Shown here: one piece after another, positions 1-9,877 of the stretch | How the letters are laid out: every line of letters starts with the position of its first letter | How positions within the stretch are numbered: the first letter of the stretch is position 1 | Source: Ahaetulla prasina | Lineage: Eukaryota; Chordata; Lepidosauria; Squamata; Colubridae | Length of the DNA stretch: 64,000 nt | Reading direction: 5' to 3' | Assembly (NCBI RefSeq): GCF_028640845.1 | Contig: NC_080541.1 | Span: 157,488,502-157,552,501, forward strand | Position numbers and translations under genes: made by a program | Notes under the pieces: model-generated | What the model was told of the DNA's origin: nothing | The model's input: only the letters and a program-made list of their open reading frames with translations | Databases searched by the model: none

Positions 1-707
1 ATTACACTTATAGGCAGAGAATTCAATAAGCAAGAGTAATAAACATTGTGGAAAAAGAGATGGACTGGAATAGAATGGTTATAAAAAAAAGGAAAAGAGA
101 CATATAAGGGGAAACTATGATTTCTTGGTTGACAGAAAAAAATAATTTTTAAATGATTAATGGGCAGAAGTTAGTGCAACCATAAAATCACTGAAGAAAA
201 CCAGGATTTTAATGCACTTAAAAGTGGGTTTCAATGTCTCATCAAATCTTATGTAACACAGAAGCTCATATACTGTATTTTCTAATTCAAACTTTATTTA
301 GGTTTGAGTTAGAAAATTATATTTAACAGATCTGGAAAGTATAGGTACAGATTAATTGCATTCTTATGGTTAAATTAAAGTAATGGGATAGTGGCCTACT
401 TATAAATTGTAAAGTGCAAATCACAATCTTTCTGTGAGAATACAAGTTGCTCAAATAAATATAACTCACTAATACTCACAGACAGAAATTTTAGACCAAT
501 AGAAATATAGAATCAGGAAGAGAATATATAATATATCTATATTCTTACATTTTGCACTTTACTGCTTGTATCTATTAAATGTACCTGAAGGGTGGCAATT
601 TTAGACTTTCAGAAGTAACACTAAACATTTAATTCAATTTTGTTTTGCCCAATTCCAAAACAACTCTGAGCTTTGTCAACTGACAATTTATTATGGCATA
701 AACTTTC
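1..707. other. AT-rich upstream flank, no gene seen
   Basis: This is AT-rich sequence with poly-A and poly-T runs and short stop-riddled frames. No splice-flanked open frame, RNA gene or terminal-repeat structure is visible. It lies 5' of the CpG-rich promoter and is separated from it by a LINE fragment. Confidence 0.5.
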
Positions 708-1471
708 CACAGATTAGAGAAAGCTCACACACATAACAAAATCATATCGCAAGATCTCAAATGGACAGCTAACATCAAAAACATCATTAAAAAAGGACAA
801 CAAAGAATGTTCTTTCTGCGCCAACTCAGTAAGCTCAAACTGCCCAAGGAGCTGCTGATCCAATTCTACAGAGGAATTATTGAGTCTGTCATTTGCACCT
901 CTATAGCTGTCTGGTTCGGTTCTGCAACCCAACAAGAAAAACACAGACTTCAGAGGATAATTAGAACTGCAGAAAAAATAATTGCTACCAACCTGCCTTC
1001 CATTGAGGACCCGTATACTGCACGAATCAAGAAGAGGGCCGTGAAAATATTTGCAGATCCCTCGCATCCTGGACATAAACTGTTTCAACTCCTACCCTCA
1101 AAACGACGCTATAGAGCACTGCACACCAGAACAACTAGACACAAGAACAGTTTTTTCCCGAAGGCCATCACTCTGCTAAACAAATAATTCCCTCAACACT
1201 GTCAGACTATTTACTGAATCTGCACTACTATTAATCGTTTCATAGTTCCCATCACCAATCTCTTTCCACTTATGACTGTATGACTATAACTTGTTGCTGG
1301 CAATCCTTATGATTTATATTGATATATTGATCATCAATTGTGTTGTAAATGTTGTACCTTGATGAACGTATCTTTTCTTTTATGTACACTGAGAGCATAT
1401 GCACCAAGACAAATTCCTTGTGTGTCCAATCACACTTGGCCAATAAAAAAATTATATTCTATTCTATTCTA
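708..1471 (+). mobile_element. 5'-truncated L2-like LINE, 3' end of ORF2 plus tail
   Basis: An open frame runs from about 711 to the TAA near 1187. It encodes the end of a LINE reverse transcriptase polyprotein, including DLKWT, GQQRMFFLRQL, FYRGIIESV, LPSIEDPY and a final RTTRHKNSFFPKAI segment. This order (after the RT palm, without an endonuclease) is typical of the C-terminus of L2/CR1-order non-LTR elements. The 3' UTR ends with TTGGCCAATAAA followed by an ATTCT pentanucleotide tail (1457-1471), a tail type known to seed microsatellites in snakes. The element is truncated at its 5' side near 708. A second, nearly identical copy lies inverted at 17879-18318. The L2-like label rests on the C-terminal motif pattern and tail, so a related CR1-order family is possible. 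Confidence 0.85.
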
Positions 1472-1740
1472 AAACTCATTAGCCTTTCAATTGCCAGAGT
1501 GCTTCTTTACTTTATGTAATACACATCACTTGAAACCTAGATCAGACTGCTATCATTCTCTCCTCCCTTGCTTAATCTCAAATTCTTAAAAAAATAATAA
1601 TAATAGGTAAGTGCCATCCAACGAATCGAACCTCATTTATAGAATTTTGACAAGGCCTTTTTTGGATAGCAAATGGAAGAATTCAACTACGCAATCTTCG
1701 TGTAAAGAGAAAAAGCAGGATATCAGCACGAGAGGCAAAG
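1472..1740. other. Short AT-rich spacer before CpG-rich block
   Basis: This holds a short TAA triplet run near 1592-1606 and otherwise unremarkable AT-rich sequence. No gene or complete repeat is recognised. Confidence 0.4.
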
Positions 1741-2576
1741 GACAGCTCCGGAATCGGGAGTGGTGGTGGTGGTGGGAATGAAAACTTTCCTCGGGCAATT
1801 TTCCCAAGGCTCAGATCAGACCGCCCGTTTTGCATTGGCCAGAAGCGGCCGATCACTTCCGAAAAATAGAGTCGATCTGTCCCCAAATAGCTGGTTTCCC
1901 TCCAAGTCACCGGCCCGCAATCTAAGGCGCGTAAAGACAAGAAAATTCCCTCCCTCCCTAAATTTCGGAAAACAATGCAAACGGAAAGGAGGAAGGGGTG
2001 GATGGATGGAGACCGTCCGGATCAAGATGCCTTTGATCCCCATCCCCACCGGCAGCTCTGCAAGCCAGCCCGAAGCTACCGCAGAGGGGTGGGGGGGGGA
2101 GTGAAGTTGTGGTCTCCGCTCCCGCCTGAAGTTCGGCAGCCGCTCCCCGCGCGAGGGGCGGAGCTTGAGGCGCCCTCCCGGGGCTGTCGGTGCGCTCTGG
2201 CTCGCTGCATAAGGATCGAGGGGCGGGCCGAAGCCGGGGGGGCAGTCCCACGTGCCTCCCCCTCCTCCTCCTCCGCATGCCTGCGAAGGCCGAGGAAGCT
2301 TTTTAGCAACTGCGGCTGCCAGCGTCGCCGCCGCTGCCACCTCTCCGAGAGCTCGCCTTGCTATTCTCCGGCAGCGGCTCTTCTGCCTTGAACGGGAGAG
2401 CGGGAGGCACAAAGGGAGAGCCTTGAGTGTGTGGGGGGGGGGGCGCTCGGGGGCGCCAGAGAAGTGCAGCGAGAGGAGGAAGTAGAAGAGGAGGAGGAGG
2501 AGGAGAAAAACAAGCACCTGGGGCTCGGCTGCTCGCCTCGCCTCCGTTCTTCCCCCAACCCCTCCGCCCGCCTCTC

Positions 2577-2606
2577 ATGCCATTACAGCAACAAAGAGCA
2601 CGCTGA
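2577..2606 (+). promoter_or_regulatory. Short upstream ORF in the 5' UTR
   Basis: An ATG at 2577 in a weak context opens nine codons and stops at TGA 2604-2606. It lies 62 nt before the proposed main ATG and in a different frame. If transcription starts upstream, this uORF could reduce initiation at the main ATG. This is inference from position only. Confidence 0.4.
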
Positions 2607-2667
2607 GCAGCGGGCGGAGAGGCGCCCTGGCTCCGAGCTCCGTCAGCCCAGAAGGCGGCGGAGGACC

Positions 2668-2704
2668 ATGGCTAGGAAAGGGGATGCCGCTGTCTCTCCT
2701 TACG
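2668..2704 (+). CDS. Probable first coding exon (coding part) of an unidentified gene
   Basis: The ATG at 2668 sits in a near-ideal Kozak context (GACC before, G after). It opens MARKGDAAVSPY plus one base, then a consensus donor GTAAGT at 2705-2710, giving a phase-1 intron. It is the first ATG in its frame within the open stretch (the open frame extends upstream but only with GTG codons) and lies centrally in the CpG island. Reading past the donor meets a stop within a few codons, as expected for intron. Twelve residues are too few to assign a family: they show a basic start and a small Ser/Pro stretch, but no full signal peptide. No acceptor-flanked second exon could be found downstream, so intron 1 would exceed 61 kb. 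Alternative: the ATG belongs to a non-coding or alternative first exon. Confidence 0.55.
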
Positions 2705-3470
2705 GTAAGTTGGGCTGAAGGAGGAAAGGGAGGCAGGTGGCCGGCTTGCAAAAAAGCACAGCAGCGCGGGCTGAGGGGCGCGCTCGGCGTCGCAACCTAC
2801 TCCGGGCGGCTTGGCTGGGTATTTTTGGCCTGTTTCAGCCCGCGCATCCAGCTGCCGGAGTTTTTTTTTTTTTTTTTTGCCTGGGGAGGGCGGGGGAGAG
2901 AGAAAGCAAAGGGAGGGAAGCCCCGTTCCGGCTGCCCCTTTCCCCCCCCCCCGTTCCCCCTTCTTCCGCCAAGGCGGCTTGTTGCTGCGTCCTTGAGGAG
3001 GTCGGAAAGTTGGGGCTCGGGCTGCGCGAGGCTGGGGGGTGGGCAGAGAAGAGGAGGAGGAGGAGGAGGAGGAGGAGAACTCCGGTGCGTTTCGCCCTTT
3101 CCTCTTCACAGCCGCGCGGGCTCGGCTGAGGAGAAAGAGGAGGCAAGCCCTGGGGTGGGGGGCAGGTGCACCCGCGCCTCTTTGTCTCCCTCTCCCGGGA
3201 AGGAGCGACCTGGGAATTGTTGGTCGGTTGGGGCCCCGGGGACTGGGCAGGCATGGGCCAGGGAAGACAAGGCTTGAGACGGGGTGGCTTTGGAGATGGA
3301 AGGGGGTTGGGGGCGGCTGTGAGGCGGAGCGGCGGCTGGCTGAAGGGAATGGAGGGGCTCCTTCCCCTCCGGGGCAGCGCTTCTGGGGTGGGTGGTCGCG
3401 AGATAAACAAGCAAAAGCCAGGCCTGGGACTGGGCTTGCCTGTCCCCTTTGCTCTGACTGGATAGAAACT

Positions 3471-4685
3471 ATTCCTGTTGAATGTTACTACCTAGGAGTT
3501 GAGGGCAATAAATCGGGGGAGGGGGACGGGACAAAGGTGAGGGAGATAAAAGAGAGGTGGGGTGGGTGTGGGTGGGGGGAACAAGAACCTTTTAGGCAAG
3601 AAAAGCAAAGAGTGAATTTGTGGGTTATGGGAACCGAGGGGACTCGAGCGACTTTTGAAGAAAGAGGCAATGAATCAGAGACCTGAGGTTTGGGAACAGC
3701 CCTTCAGGGACTTGAAAGACCTTAGAGGAGTTCTGGGAGCAGAAGGGATAAATAAACCGTTGTTATTCACAGCCACTTTTTCTGGGTCCAGACAAACAGC
3801 TAGCCTTCTTTGCTCATTATTTAAGGGCTCATTAGGGGAGGAATACATGGGTGTAAAAAGCTGGGATGCAGTAATATTAGGGTCCATGTGGGCATCCTGT
3901 TATCATTTGCACTTTAGAGGCAGGGTAGAGCTGGATGGATGTTCTGACTACTCTTGAGTACCACACCATGCCTTTAAAATCCCAATGTAGATGTTAAAAT
4001 GTTTTCTTCTGTCCTCCAGTTCAGTACCAAAAGCCCTTTTGTGCCAGATATCTTCTGTTTATGTTCAGCTTTGAAATTTGGATTTAGTCAGAAAACAACA
4101 CATTCTGGTTCACTGCAGTGGGAATGACCATACAGGATACTATTAAATCATGGTCAGGATTTGTAGATGTAAAAAAATTATTAAACCATGCTCAGGGTTT
4201 GTAGATATTCAAAGTGATCGATGGATGGGTATCTCTGGCATATCAAAAGTGAAAAGGAAGCCACAAAAATGTAGTAGTCATTACTAGTTTTTCTTGGGGG
4301 GGGGGGGAAGCGAAGCAACTGTTTTATCAGAGTTTTCTCAATGGTTCATATCCTTCTTTGTTCACAATGACAAGGCATATTTCAGCTATTTGAGGGCATA
4401 CCATACAGCATCTTACAAATAATATCTACAGTGTTGGCCTCTGTAAGTCTTAAGATCAATACTGGGGGAAAAAAGCTAAAATAGATACATTTTTAAACTA
4501 TCACTTTGCTTTCTTCTTATGCCCCATTTTTGTGTGTCTAAATTTTTATGAGTCCTATATTATGATATAGGGCAATCTTCTTTTTGCATAAGAGCTCTTA
4601 ATATGTACATGAAATGCATACAAATAAGAGTTTGTATTTTCCATAAGGATATAAATATGTCTTGTGAATATAAGATACTACCCTA
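3471..4685. other. Intronic sequence, nothing recognised
   Basis: Composition returns to AT-rich. There is a G run near 4303-4312 and no terminal repeats, SINE boxes or LINE motifs that I could support. Confidence 0.4.
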
Positions 4686-4878
4686 TATTGAATTGTTTTT
4701 TATTTGATTTTTATCCTGCCGTTATTTTTACAACTCAAGGCAGTGTGCATAAACCTTCCACCTCCTATTTTCTCTTTACAACTCTGTTAAGATGGGTTGG
4801 GCTGAAAGAGAGTTATCCAGCGGGCATTCATACATATGGGAAAACTAGAGCTCACAGTCTCCTAAGCCTTAAGCACCA
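4686..4878 (-). repeat. Squamate tRNA-derived SINE, minus orientation
   Basis: Read on the + strand it shows the reversed 3' part (TTTTTATCCTGCC, CAACTCAAGGCAG), a middle with TTGGGCTGAAAGAGAG, and then CTCACAGTCTCCTAAGCCTTAAGCACCAC, which is the reversed tRNA-like head. The same order recurs at 31976-32250. It is diverged and has no clear target duplication. It ends two bases before the MITE at 4882. Confidence 0.6.
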
Positions 4879-4881
4879 CTA

Positions 4882-5803
4882 CAGATAGTCCTTGACTTAG
4901 AACCATTCTGTCGTGTCCCACTCCTCCGCTGACGGCCGGGTCAGGGAAATCCGAATCAGGCTTGCCTCTGCAGCTCTGCCCAAAGTCCTAGCAAAGTCCT
5001 CAGAGCAGGTAGGAGACCAGTAAGTGACTTCAGCAAGATAAGTTCGACTTTTGCCTGACTCAGAGACTGCCAGAAAGCAGATCCTTTATATAGGCCATGG
5101 GGTGTGGCTCCATGATTCAGCACTCATTAAGGCCTGCCCCTCCCTTCCTTCTGTTGCCTCCACCTATCCAATCTTCTGATGCGAGGGTCACTCCAATCAA
5201 CTGTTGGTAATAAACCCACCTCAGGCTCACATGCTGTGGAGGAGGGGGAGGAGTCTAGCTGCTCCGTTTGCCTGGGCATGGAGTCAGGGCTGGGGCCGGG
5301 AGGTGCTCCTTCTTCTGCAGTTTGTCTGGGCATGGAGCCAGGACTGGGGCCGGGAGGCATACATTCCTCCGTGTTCGGGAGCAGATAAGAAGGCCCCGGC
5401 TGCTCTGAGGGCGGGCAAGACACAACACATTCATTTAGTGACCATTCAAAGTTGCAATGGTACTGAAAAAAATGACTTATGACTATTTTTCATACCTACA
5501 ACCATTACAGCATCCCTATGTTATCAAAATTCAGACACATGGCAGTTGGCATTTATTTATGATGGTTGCAATGTACCAGGCCATGTGATCACCTTGTAAG
5601 CAAAGTCAAGCAGAGTCAATGGGGAAGCCAGATTCTTTTAACAACCATGTTACTAACTTAACATCTGCAGTGATTCACCTAATGGCTACTTAATTCACTG
5701 TGGCAAGAAAGGTCATAAAATGGGGCAAAACTTACTTAACAATTCTCTTGCTTAGCAACAGAAATGTTGGGCTCAAATATAATAATAAATAAAGGACTAC
5801 CAG
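4882..5803 (+). mobile_element. TA-flanked MITE copy 1, interrupted by a solo LTR
   Basis: The left end is CAGATAGTCCTTGACTTA preceded by TA. The right end is a diverged GGACTACCAG followed by TA. The body matches the family order seen in other copies: CATTTAGTGACCATTCAAAG, ACTGAAAAAAATGACTTATGA, ATGTGATCACC, GTCAATGGGGAAGCC, AACTGCAGTGATTCA-like, AAGGTCATAAAATGGGGC. A 519-bp solo LTR splits it after the first 27 bases, so the MITE is older than the LTR. Confidence 0.8.
4909..5427 (-). mobile_element. Solo LTR A (519 bp) inside a MITE, TSD CATTC
   Basis: It begins TGTCGTGTCCC and ends ACACAACA, so TG...CA ends are intact. The 5-bp duplication CATTC flanks it exactly (4904-4908 and 5428-5432). 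On the minus strand a TATA box TATATAAAG lies near 5084-5092, which sets the orientation. The U3 half on that strand stays open for about 98 codons from the LTR edge (see findings). It shares the segment GTGTGGCTCCATGATTCAG and adjacent sequence with LTR C at 44229. Only one LTR and no internal region remain, so it arose by LTR-LTR recombination. Superfamily (Ty3/Gypsy or class III-like ERV) is not settled. Confidence 0.85.
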
Positions 5804-5837
5804 TACACAAAATTGGCTCTCAGTTATAAATGAACTA

Positions 5838-6459
5838 CAGGTAATCCTCAACTTGCAACCATTTGTGACGTTCAAAATTACAATGGCACTGAAAAAAGTG
5901 ACATAACTTTCACACTTATGATCATTGCATGATCCTCATAATCATGTGATCTGCCGTGGCTCAGTGGTTAGAGTACAGTACTGCAGGCTACTTCTGCTGA
6001 TTACCGGCTGCCAGCAGTTTGGCAGATCGAATCTCACCAGGCTCAAGGTTGACTTAGCCTTCCATCCTTCCGAGGTTGATAAAATGAGGACCCAGATTGT
6101 TGGGGGCAATAGGCTGACTCTGTAAATCGCTCTGTAAACCTTCCAGAGAGGGCTGGAAAGCACTGTGAAGTAGAAGTCTGTGCTATCGCTGTTGCTATCA
6201 GAATTCAGATGCTTGGCAACTGGTTCATATTTATCACTGTTGCTGTATCCCAGGATCATGTGATCACCTTTTGCAATCTTCTGACAAGCAAAGTCAATGG
6301 GGAGAACAGATTCACTTAATCATGGTACTAACTTAATAGCTGCAGTGGTTCACTTAACTGTGTCAAGAAAGGTCATAAAATGGGAACTCACTTAACAACT
6401 GTCTCACTGAGCAACATAAATTTTGGGCTGAATTGTGACCATAAATTGAGTACTACCTG
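5838..6459 (+). mobile_element. TA-flanked MITE copy 2, interrupted by a SINE
   Basis: The terminal sequences are CAGGTAATCCTCAACTTG at the left and GAGTACTACCTG at the right, both flanked by TA. The middle is split by a SINE at about 5949-6199. After the SINE the family sequence resumes at GAATTCAGATGCTTGGCAAC. Confidence 0.85.
5949..6199 (+). repeat. tRNA-derived SINE nested in a MITE
   Basis: It starts CTGCCGTGGCTCAGTGGTTAG, with an A-box-like TGGCTCAGTGGTTAGAG and a B-box-like GGCAGATCGAATCTC, the internal Pol III promoter arrangement of a tRNA head. Then come a tRNA-unrelated body (CCTTCCATCCTTCCGAGGTTG) and a CTATCGCTGTTGCTATC tail. The head is diverged and lacks a foldable complete cloverleaf, so this is a SINE and not a tRNA gene. 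Target duplication is not clear. Confidence 0.8.
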
Positions 6460-6549
6460 TACTGGTGCATACTTTGACAAACGGTGCTTCTTAAGTTCTA
6501 TAGTAGGAGATTTTTCATTACTTTCTTATCATTTAACTGGATAACCAGG

Positions 6550-7334
6550 GACTGAACTACTGAGTTTTGTTTCTTTTTGAATGTGCCACCATCACCGCTC
6601 TGTTCCATGTGCTGGCTGTGCAAGAGCACACCCAACTTGCTGCTGCTGAATCAATGAAATAAATGGTGTGCGCTTGCGCAGCTGGCACATGGAATAGGGT
6701 GGTGATGGCAGTGGCACATTCAAAAAGAGGAGCGGCTCTGGTAACTTTCGCTTGCAAGAAACCTGCAGCCACTGCATCTTTCGGAGCTTGCCTTCCCTGA
6801 CAGCCAGCCACAGGAGGAAGGTAAGGACATGCCATGTGGCGAAGGGAGAGCAGGAGGTTCCAGCGCTCCGGAGAATGGCGTGTCCCTGGGCTCTGGCCCC
6901 TGACCCCTGACCCAAAGTGAAAGGAGAGTGGGCGGCGGCTCCAGGGTAAGACTGGTGTCAGGGAATGGTGCATTCCCCAACCCAGTTAAGGCAGGCAGCG
7001 AGCGGGCGGCGGCTCCAGGGCCTCAGGGAATGGCACGTCCCTGGGCCCCTGCAGAGGCGAAGGCAAGCTCTGGGGCAGCAGCAGCACTCCGGGAGAGAGG
7101 GCGGATGTCCTGGGGCTGTACATGCAGTGCTGCCACCACCACCTTTCTTGGCCCCAGCGCATGCGTAGAGGGTCAAAAAACCAGGTTACTTCCTGGTTAA
7201 AACCAGGAACTAAAGATTTCTGGGTGGGTGGGCAGAGCCTTGAGCTGCCATTGCTACCAGTTCTCCGAACCACCAGCCATCATTGCTACCGGATCAGCTG
7301 ATCTGGTCCAAACCGGGAGCATTTCACCCCTGGG
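6550..7334 (-). mobile_element. GC-rich non-autonomous hAT-like element with internal foldback
   Basis: The right end, ACCGGGAGCATTTCACCCCTG, read on the minus strand is the same terminus as the hAT copy at 22182-22451 (CAGGAGTGAAATGCTCCTGG, then GTTTGGAC). The shared subterminal text GGTTCGGAGAACTGGTAGCA is also present on the minus strand. The left border is not resolved and no duplication is seen. A 60-bp foldback lies at its left (6573-6727). The remaining frames (for example 6557-6973 minus) are GC-driven and not protein-like. Confidence 0.55.
6573..6727. repeat. Foldback, about 60-bp arms
   Basis: The left arm (6573-6632) and right arm (6665-6727) are reverse complements with a few mismatches and a short indel. 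Both carry CTTTTTGAATGTGCCA at the outside and GCACACC at the inside. The loop is about 32 nt. Confidence 0.8.
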
Positions 7335-7344
7335 CCAGTCTATG

Positions 7345-7440
7345 GTAGATTCCTGTGTATTTATTAATCAAATTTATTTATTCACCAAATTTATATAGCA
7401 GCCCCTCTCACAAAACACAGCCTGGCTTGTACATAAAATT
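7345..7440 (-). repeat. LINE/SINE 3' end fragment, minus orientation
   Basis: AAATTTATATAGCAGCCCCTCTCACAAAACACAGCCTGG is the reversed 3' terminal motif (…GGGCGGC-ATATAAAT…) common to squamate CR1-order LINEs and their SINEs. It is short and diverged. Confidence 0.5.
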
Positions 7441-9500
7441 CTGTTAGGAGCAACCTGAAATAATATGGTTTATAAACAACCGGTTTGTGCCATGTAGATT
7501 CACAAGAAAATCAATCAACTAAAAAATGTAGCTATTTAATGAGTCTTCTGTCACTTAGCAACATTTTGTTTTCCTCTAGATTCTCCTTTTCCTATTCTTT
7601 CCTATGATTCATTTTTCTCTGTAGCTATAATCCACAAAGGTTCATACTCTAATAACGTTAGTTTTTAAAGACATAATGTATTTACACTTCTTCTGCAACA
7701 AATTCATATGATTACCTCTAAAAATTGTGACACAGCTTTCTTTAGTTTCAGAGGTGTATGAGTATGTGCTGGATAAGAAAAAAGATGCTGTCTAAGACTG
7801 CCTGGCAGAAACCCCACTCTTTTTTTACATGTGCCATGTGGCATCTAATAAATCTAATAAATAAATAAATAAATAAAATAAATCTTGCAATTTTTTCAGC
7901 CTCTTTTTGTTATATGCAAATTTGAAAAGCAGCAATTTGAAATGTTGTTTCACAGGTAGTTTTCTAGCTCCTAAAGGGAAGAAAGGTAGAAGGTGCTGAG
8001 AAGATTTCTCCAAAGTAAAACGAGGAGTTAATCTTGCTTTGATCCTTGCGGCAAATAGATGTCAAAATCTCTAACTCTGAAAAATAAGACAATCTGCCAA
8101 GCACCGCTTGTCATATATTTCAGAGGTAAAGGCACCATTATCCATGATTAGTAATAATTTTCTTTTCATTTTTTTAAAACTCAGTTTAATGTGTAACCCA
8201 GAGGTCTGGCATTTGAGACCCTTTGCTAACCAAACGAAATAACAACTTCAGTTCTATCTGCTAAAGGCATTAGGGACACCTTCATGGAAAAAATGATCTA
8301 TATGGTCACTAAGAATTGATATGGACTTGATAAACACAATCAACTCTAAGGAAGGAAATTCAAACTAACTAATGATACTTGCCTCACTTGACCTAATCAC
8401 TGAGGGTACGTAATACTTCAGATTCTAAGGCAAAAACACTGTGTCACAGCATCTGGGCACAGCTGCAATACCTGTTTGAAACTGCTTAAAGTGGCCACCC
8501 ACTGTCCTCTGAAATAACTTTTGGCTTTGTTAAAGTGCTGCAAAGCTAATTTCTTCATTAACATAAATCTGAATAATAAGAGAAATCAAAATGTGTAATC
8601 TTATACGAATATGTCATCTTCTTTTCAATGTTTCTGGACATAGAACAGAAAGGCTTAGAATGTAGATTCATCCAAGTGTCTAATAATAAAATCTTGGCAG
8701 AAGCTTGACAGCACTGCAAATCTAGCTATATTGTACCCATTATCTGCATTGTCTAGCCCCCTCCAACACTTTAGATGCAGCTGTCAGTGTACAGAGAGCG
8801 ATCCTCCCACAGATGATAGTAGCATTTTAAAAAAAGATAATCTGAAAGGTACAGGCAGAGCAGAAACATAGTTTACTTTTCAGAAGGACCATTCTGTATA
8901 ATTTGTTAATTACTAACATTTATTGATTTTTTTCATTTGTTTATAGTCATTCAAATGAGCTGTGTTGCAAACAGGCCACAGAGCTCCAGCTAAACCATTC
9001 ATAATTTTTTGTTGGCTGTAACTAATGACTTTCCTTCTCAAATTATTACTGTGACTGTTGGCTGACTCTTTGGATAGCATTAATTTGGTGCTTGTCTTGC
9101 TATCTAGAATGCAAAGCAGTCAATTGATATCTGAGAAGATACGCACAAATAGCTTTTGTAAACTTGTAAAGATTTCCTTTATGTTCTCATTTGTGATCTG
9201 TTGCTTATTTTAGACACATATGTATGCTTCAAATGTAATACTTATCCAGAATGAGCATTGCATACTGCAGTGGCTTAATATCCTTTAATCGTGCAATGTA
9301 CTACAAAATTTCCACTTGAGATAGTTGCAGTAAAAATAAAATATGCTTTTGACAGAGCAAAGTTTTTAAACAATTAGCATTGCAACTGCTAGGAATATTC
9401 TGTTGGTGTAATTATATGCCTTGTATTGCACATTGGTATAGATATATGTACAATCACATGAAATCTCTCACATTACTTTTCCTTTATGCATTATTATTAT
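7441..9500. other. Mostly unique AT-rich intronic sequence
   Basis: An AAAT microsatellite lies at about 7852-7884. The rest has balanced word composition without recognisable repeats. The interval 8930-9260 looks unique and is noted as a possible conserved non-coding element. No gene is seen. Confidence 0.4.
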
Positions 9501-9877
9501 AGATAGTCCTCGATATACAGCCATTCGAATAGCAATTATTTCAACTTACAATGGCACTGAAAAAAGCGACTTAGTACCAGTGCTTACACTTACAACTGTT
9601 GCAGTGTTCCAGCAGTCACGTTATTGCGATTTGTGAACTTGGTTATTTATATGTATTTACAATGATTTCAGCATCCTGATGTCACATGATCGCCATTTGT
9701 GACTTTTCCAGCTGGCTTCCAACAAGCAAAGTCAATAAGGGAAACTGGGTTCACTTAATAACCACATAACCTCATTTGTCAAATTGGGAATAGTTATGTG
9801 ATGATTCACTTAATGACCAGATTGGTTAGCAATAGTAGTTCTAATTCCAATTGTGGTCATACATTGAGGACTACCTG
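9501..9877 (+). mobile_element. TA-flanked MITE copy 3
   Basis: The left end is AGATAGTCCTCGATATACAG and the right end TGAGGACTACCTG. The internal family landmarks (AATGGCACTGAAAAAAGCGAC, ATGATCGCC, CAAGCAAAGTCAATAAGGG) are in order. It is diverged at the left terminus. Confidence 0.75.

Larger units (their letters stand above)
1741..3470 (+). promoter_or_regulatory. CpG island with core promoter and 5' UTR of a + strand gene
   Basis: Base composition switches abruptly from AT-rich to strongly GC- and CpG-rich here, and back to AT-rich after about 3.5 kb. This is the usual appearance of a vertebrate CpG-island promoter. GC boxes (GGGGCGG type) occur near 2153 and 2219. A weak TATA-like GCATAAGG lies near 2206, so a dispersed start somewhere around 2.2-2.5 kb is plausible. 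The block also contains poly-G, poly-T (about 2861-2878) and GGA-triplet runs (about 3049-3077). Many open frames cross it on both strands, but they are low-complexity Pro/Ser/Arg/Gly runs caused by GC richness. Transcription start and exon 5' end are not determinable by eye. Confidence 0.75.

Noticed and set aside
1816..3686. Many 60-230 codon frames on both strands over the CpG island
   Set aside because: They are Pro/Ser/Arg/Gly/Leu low-complexity products of GC-rich, stop-poor DNA, overlap one another on both strands, and have no domain signature.
5949..6030. tRNA gene
   Set aside because: A and B boxes are present, but the sequence continues into a SINE body and tail and does not fold into a complete cloverleaf.
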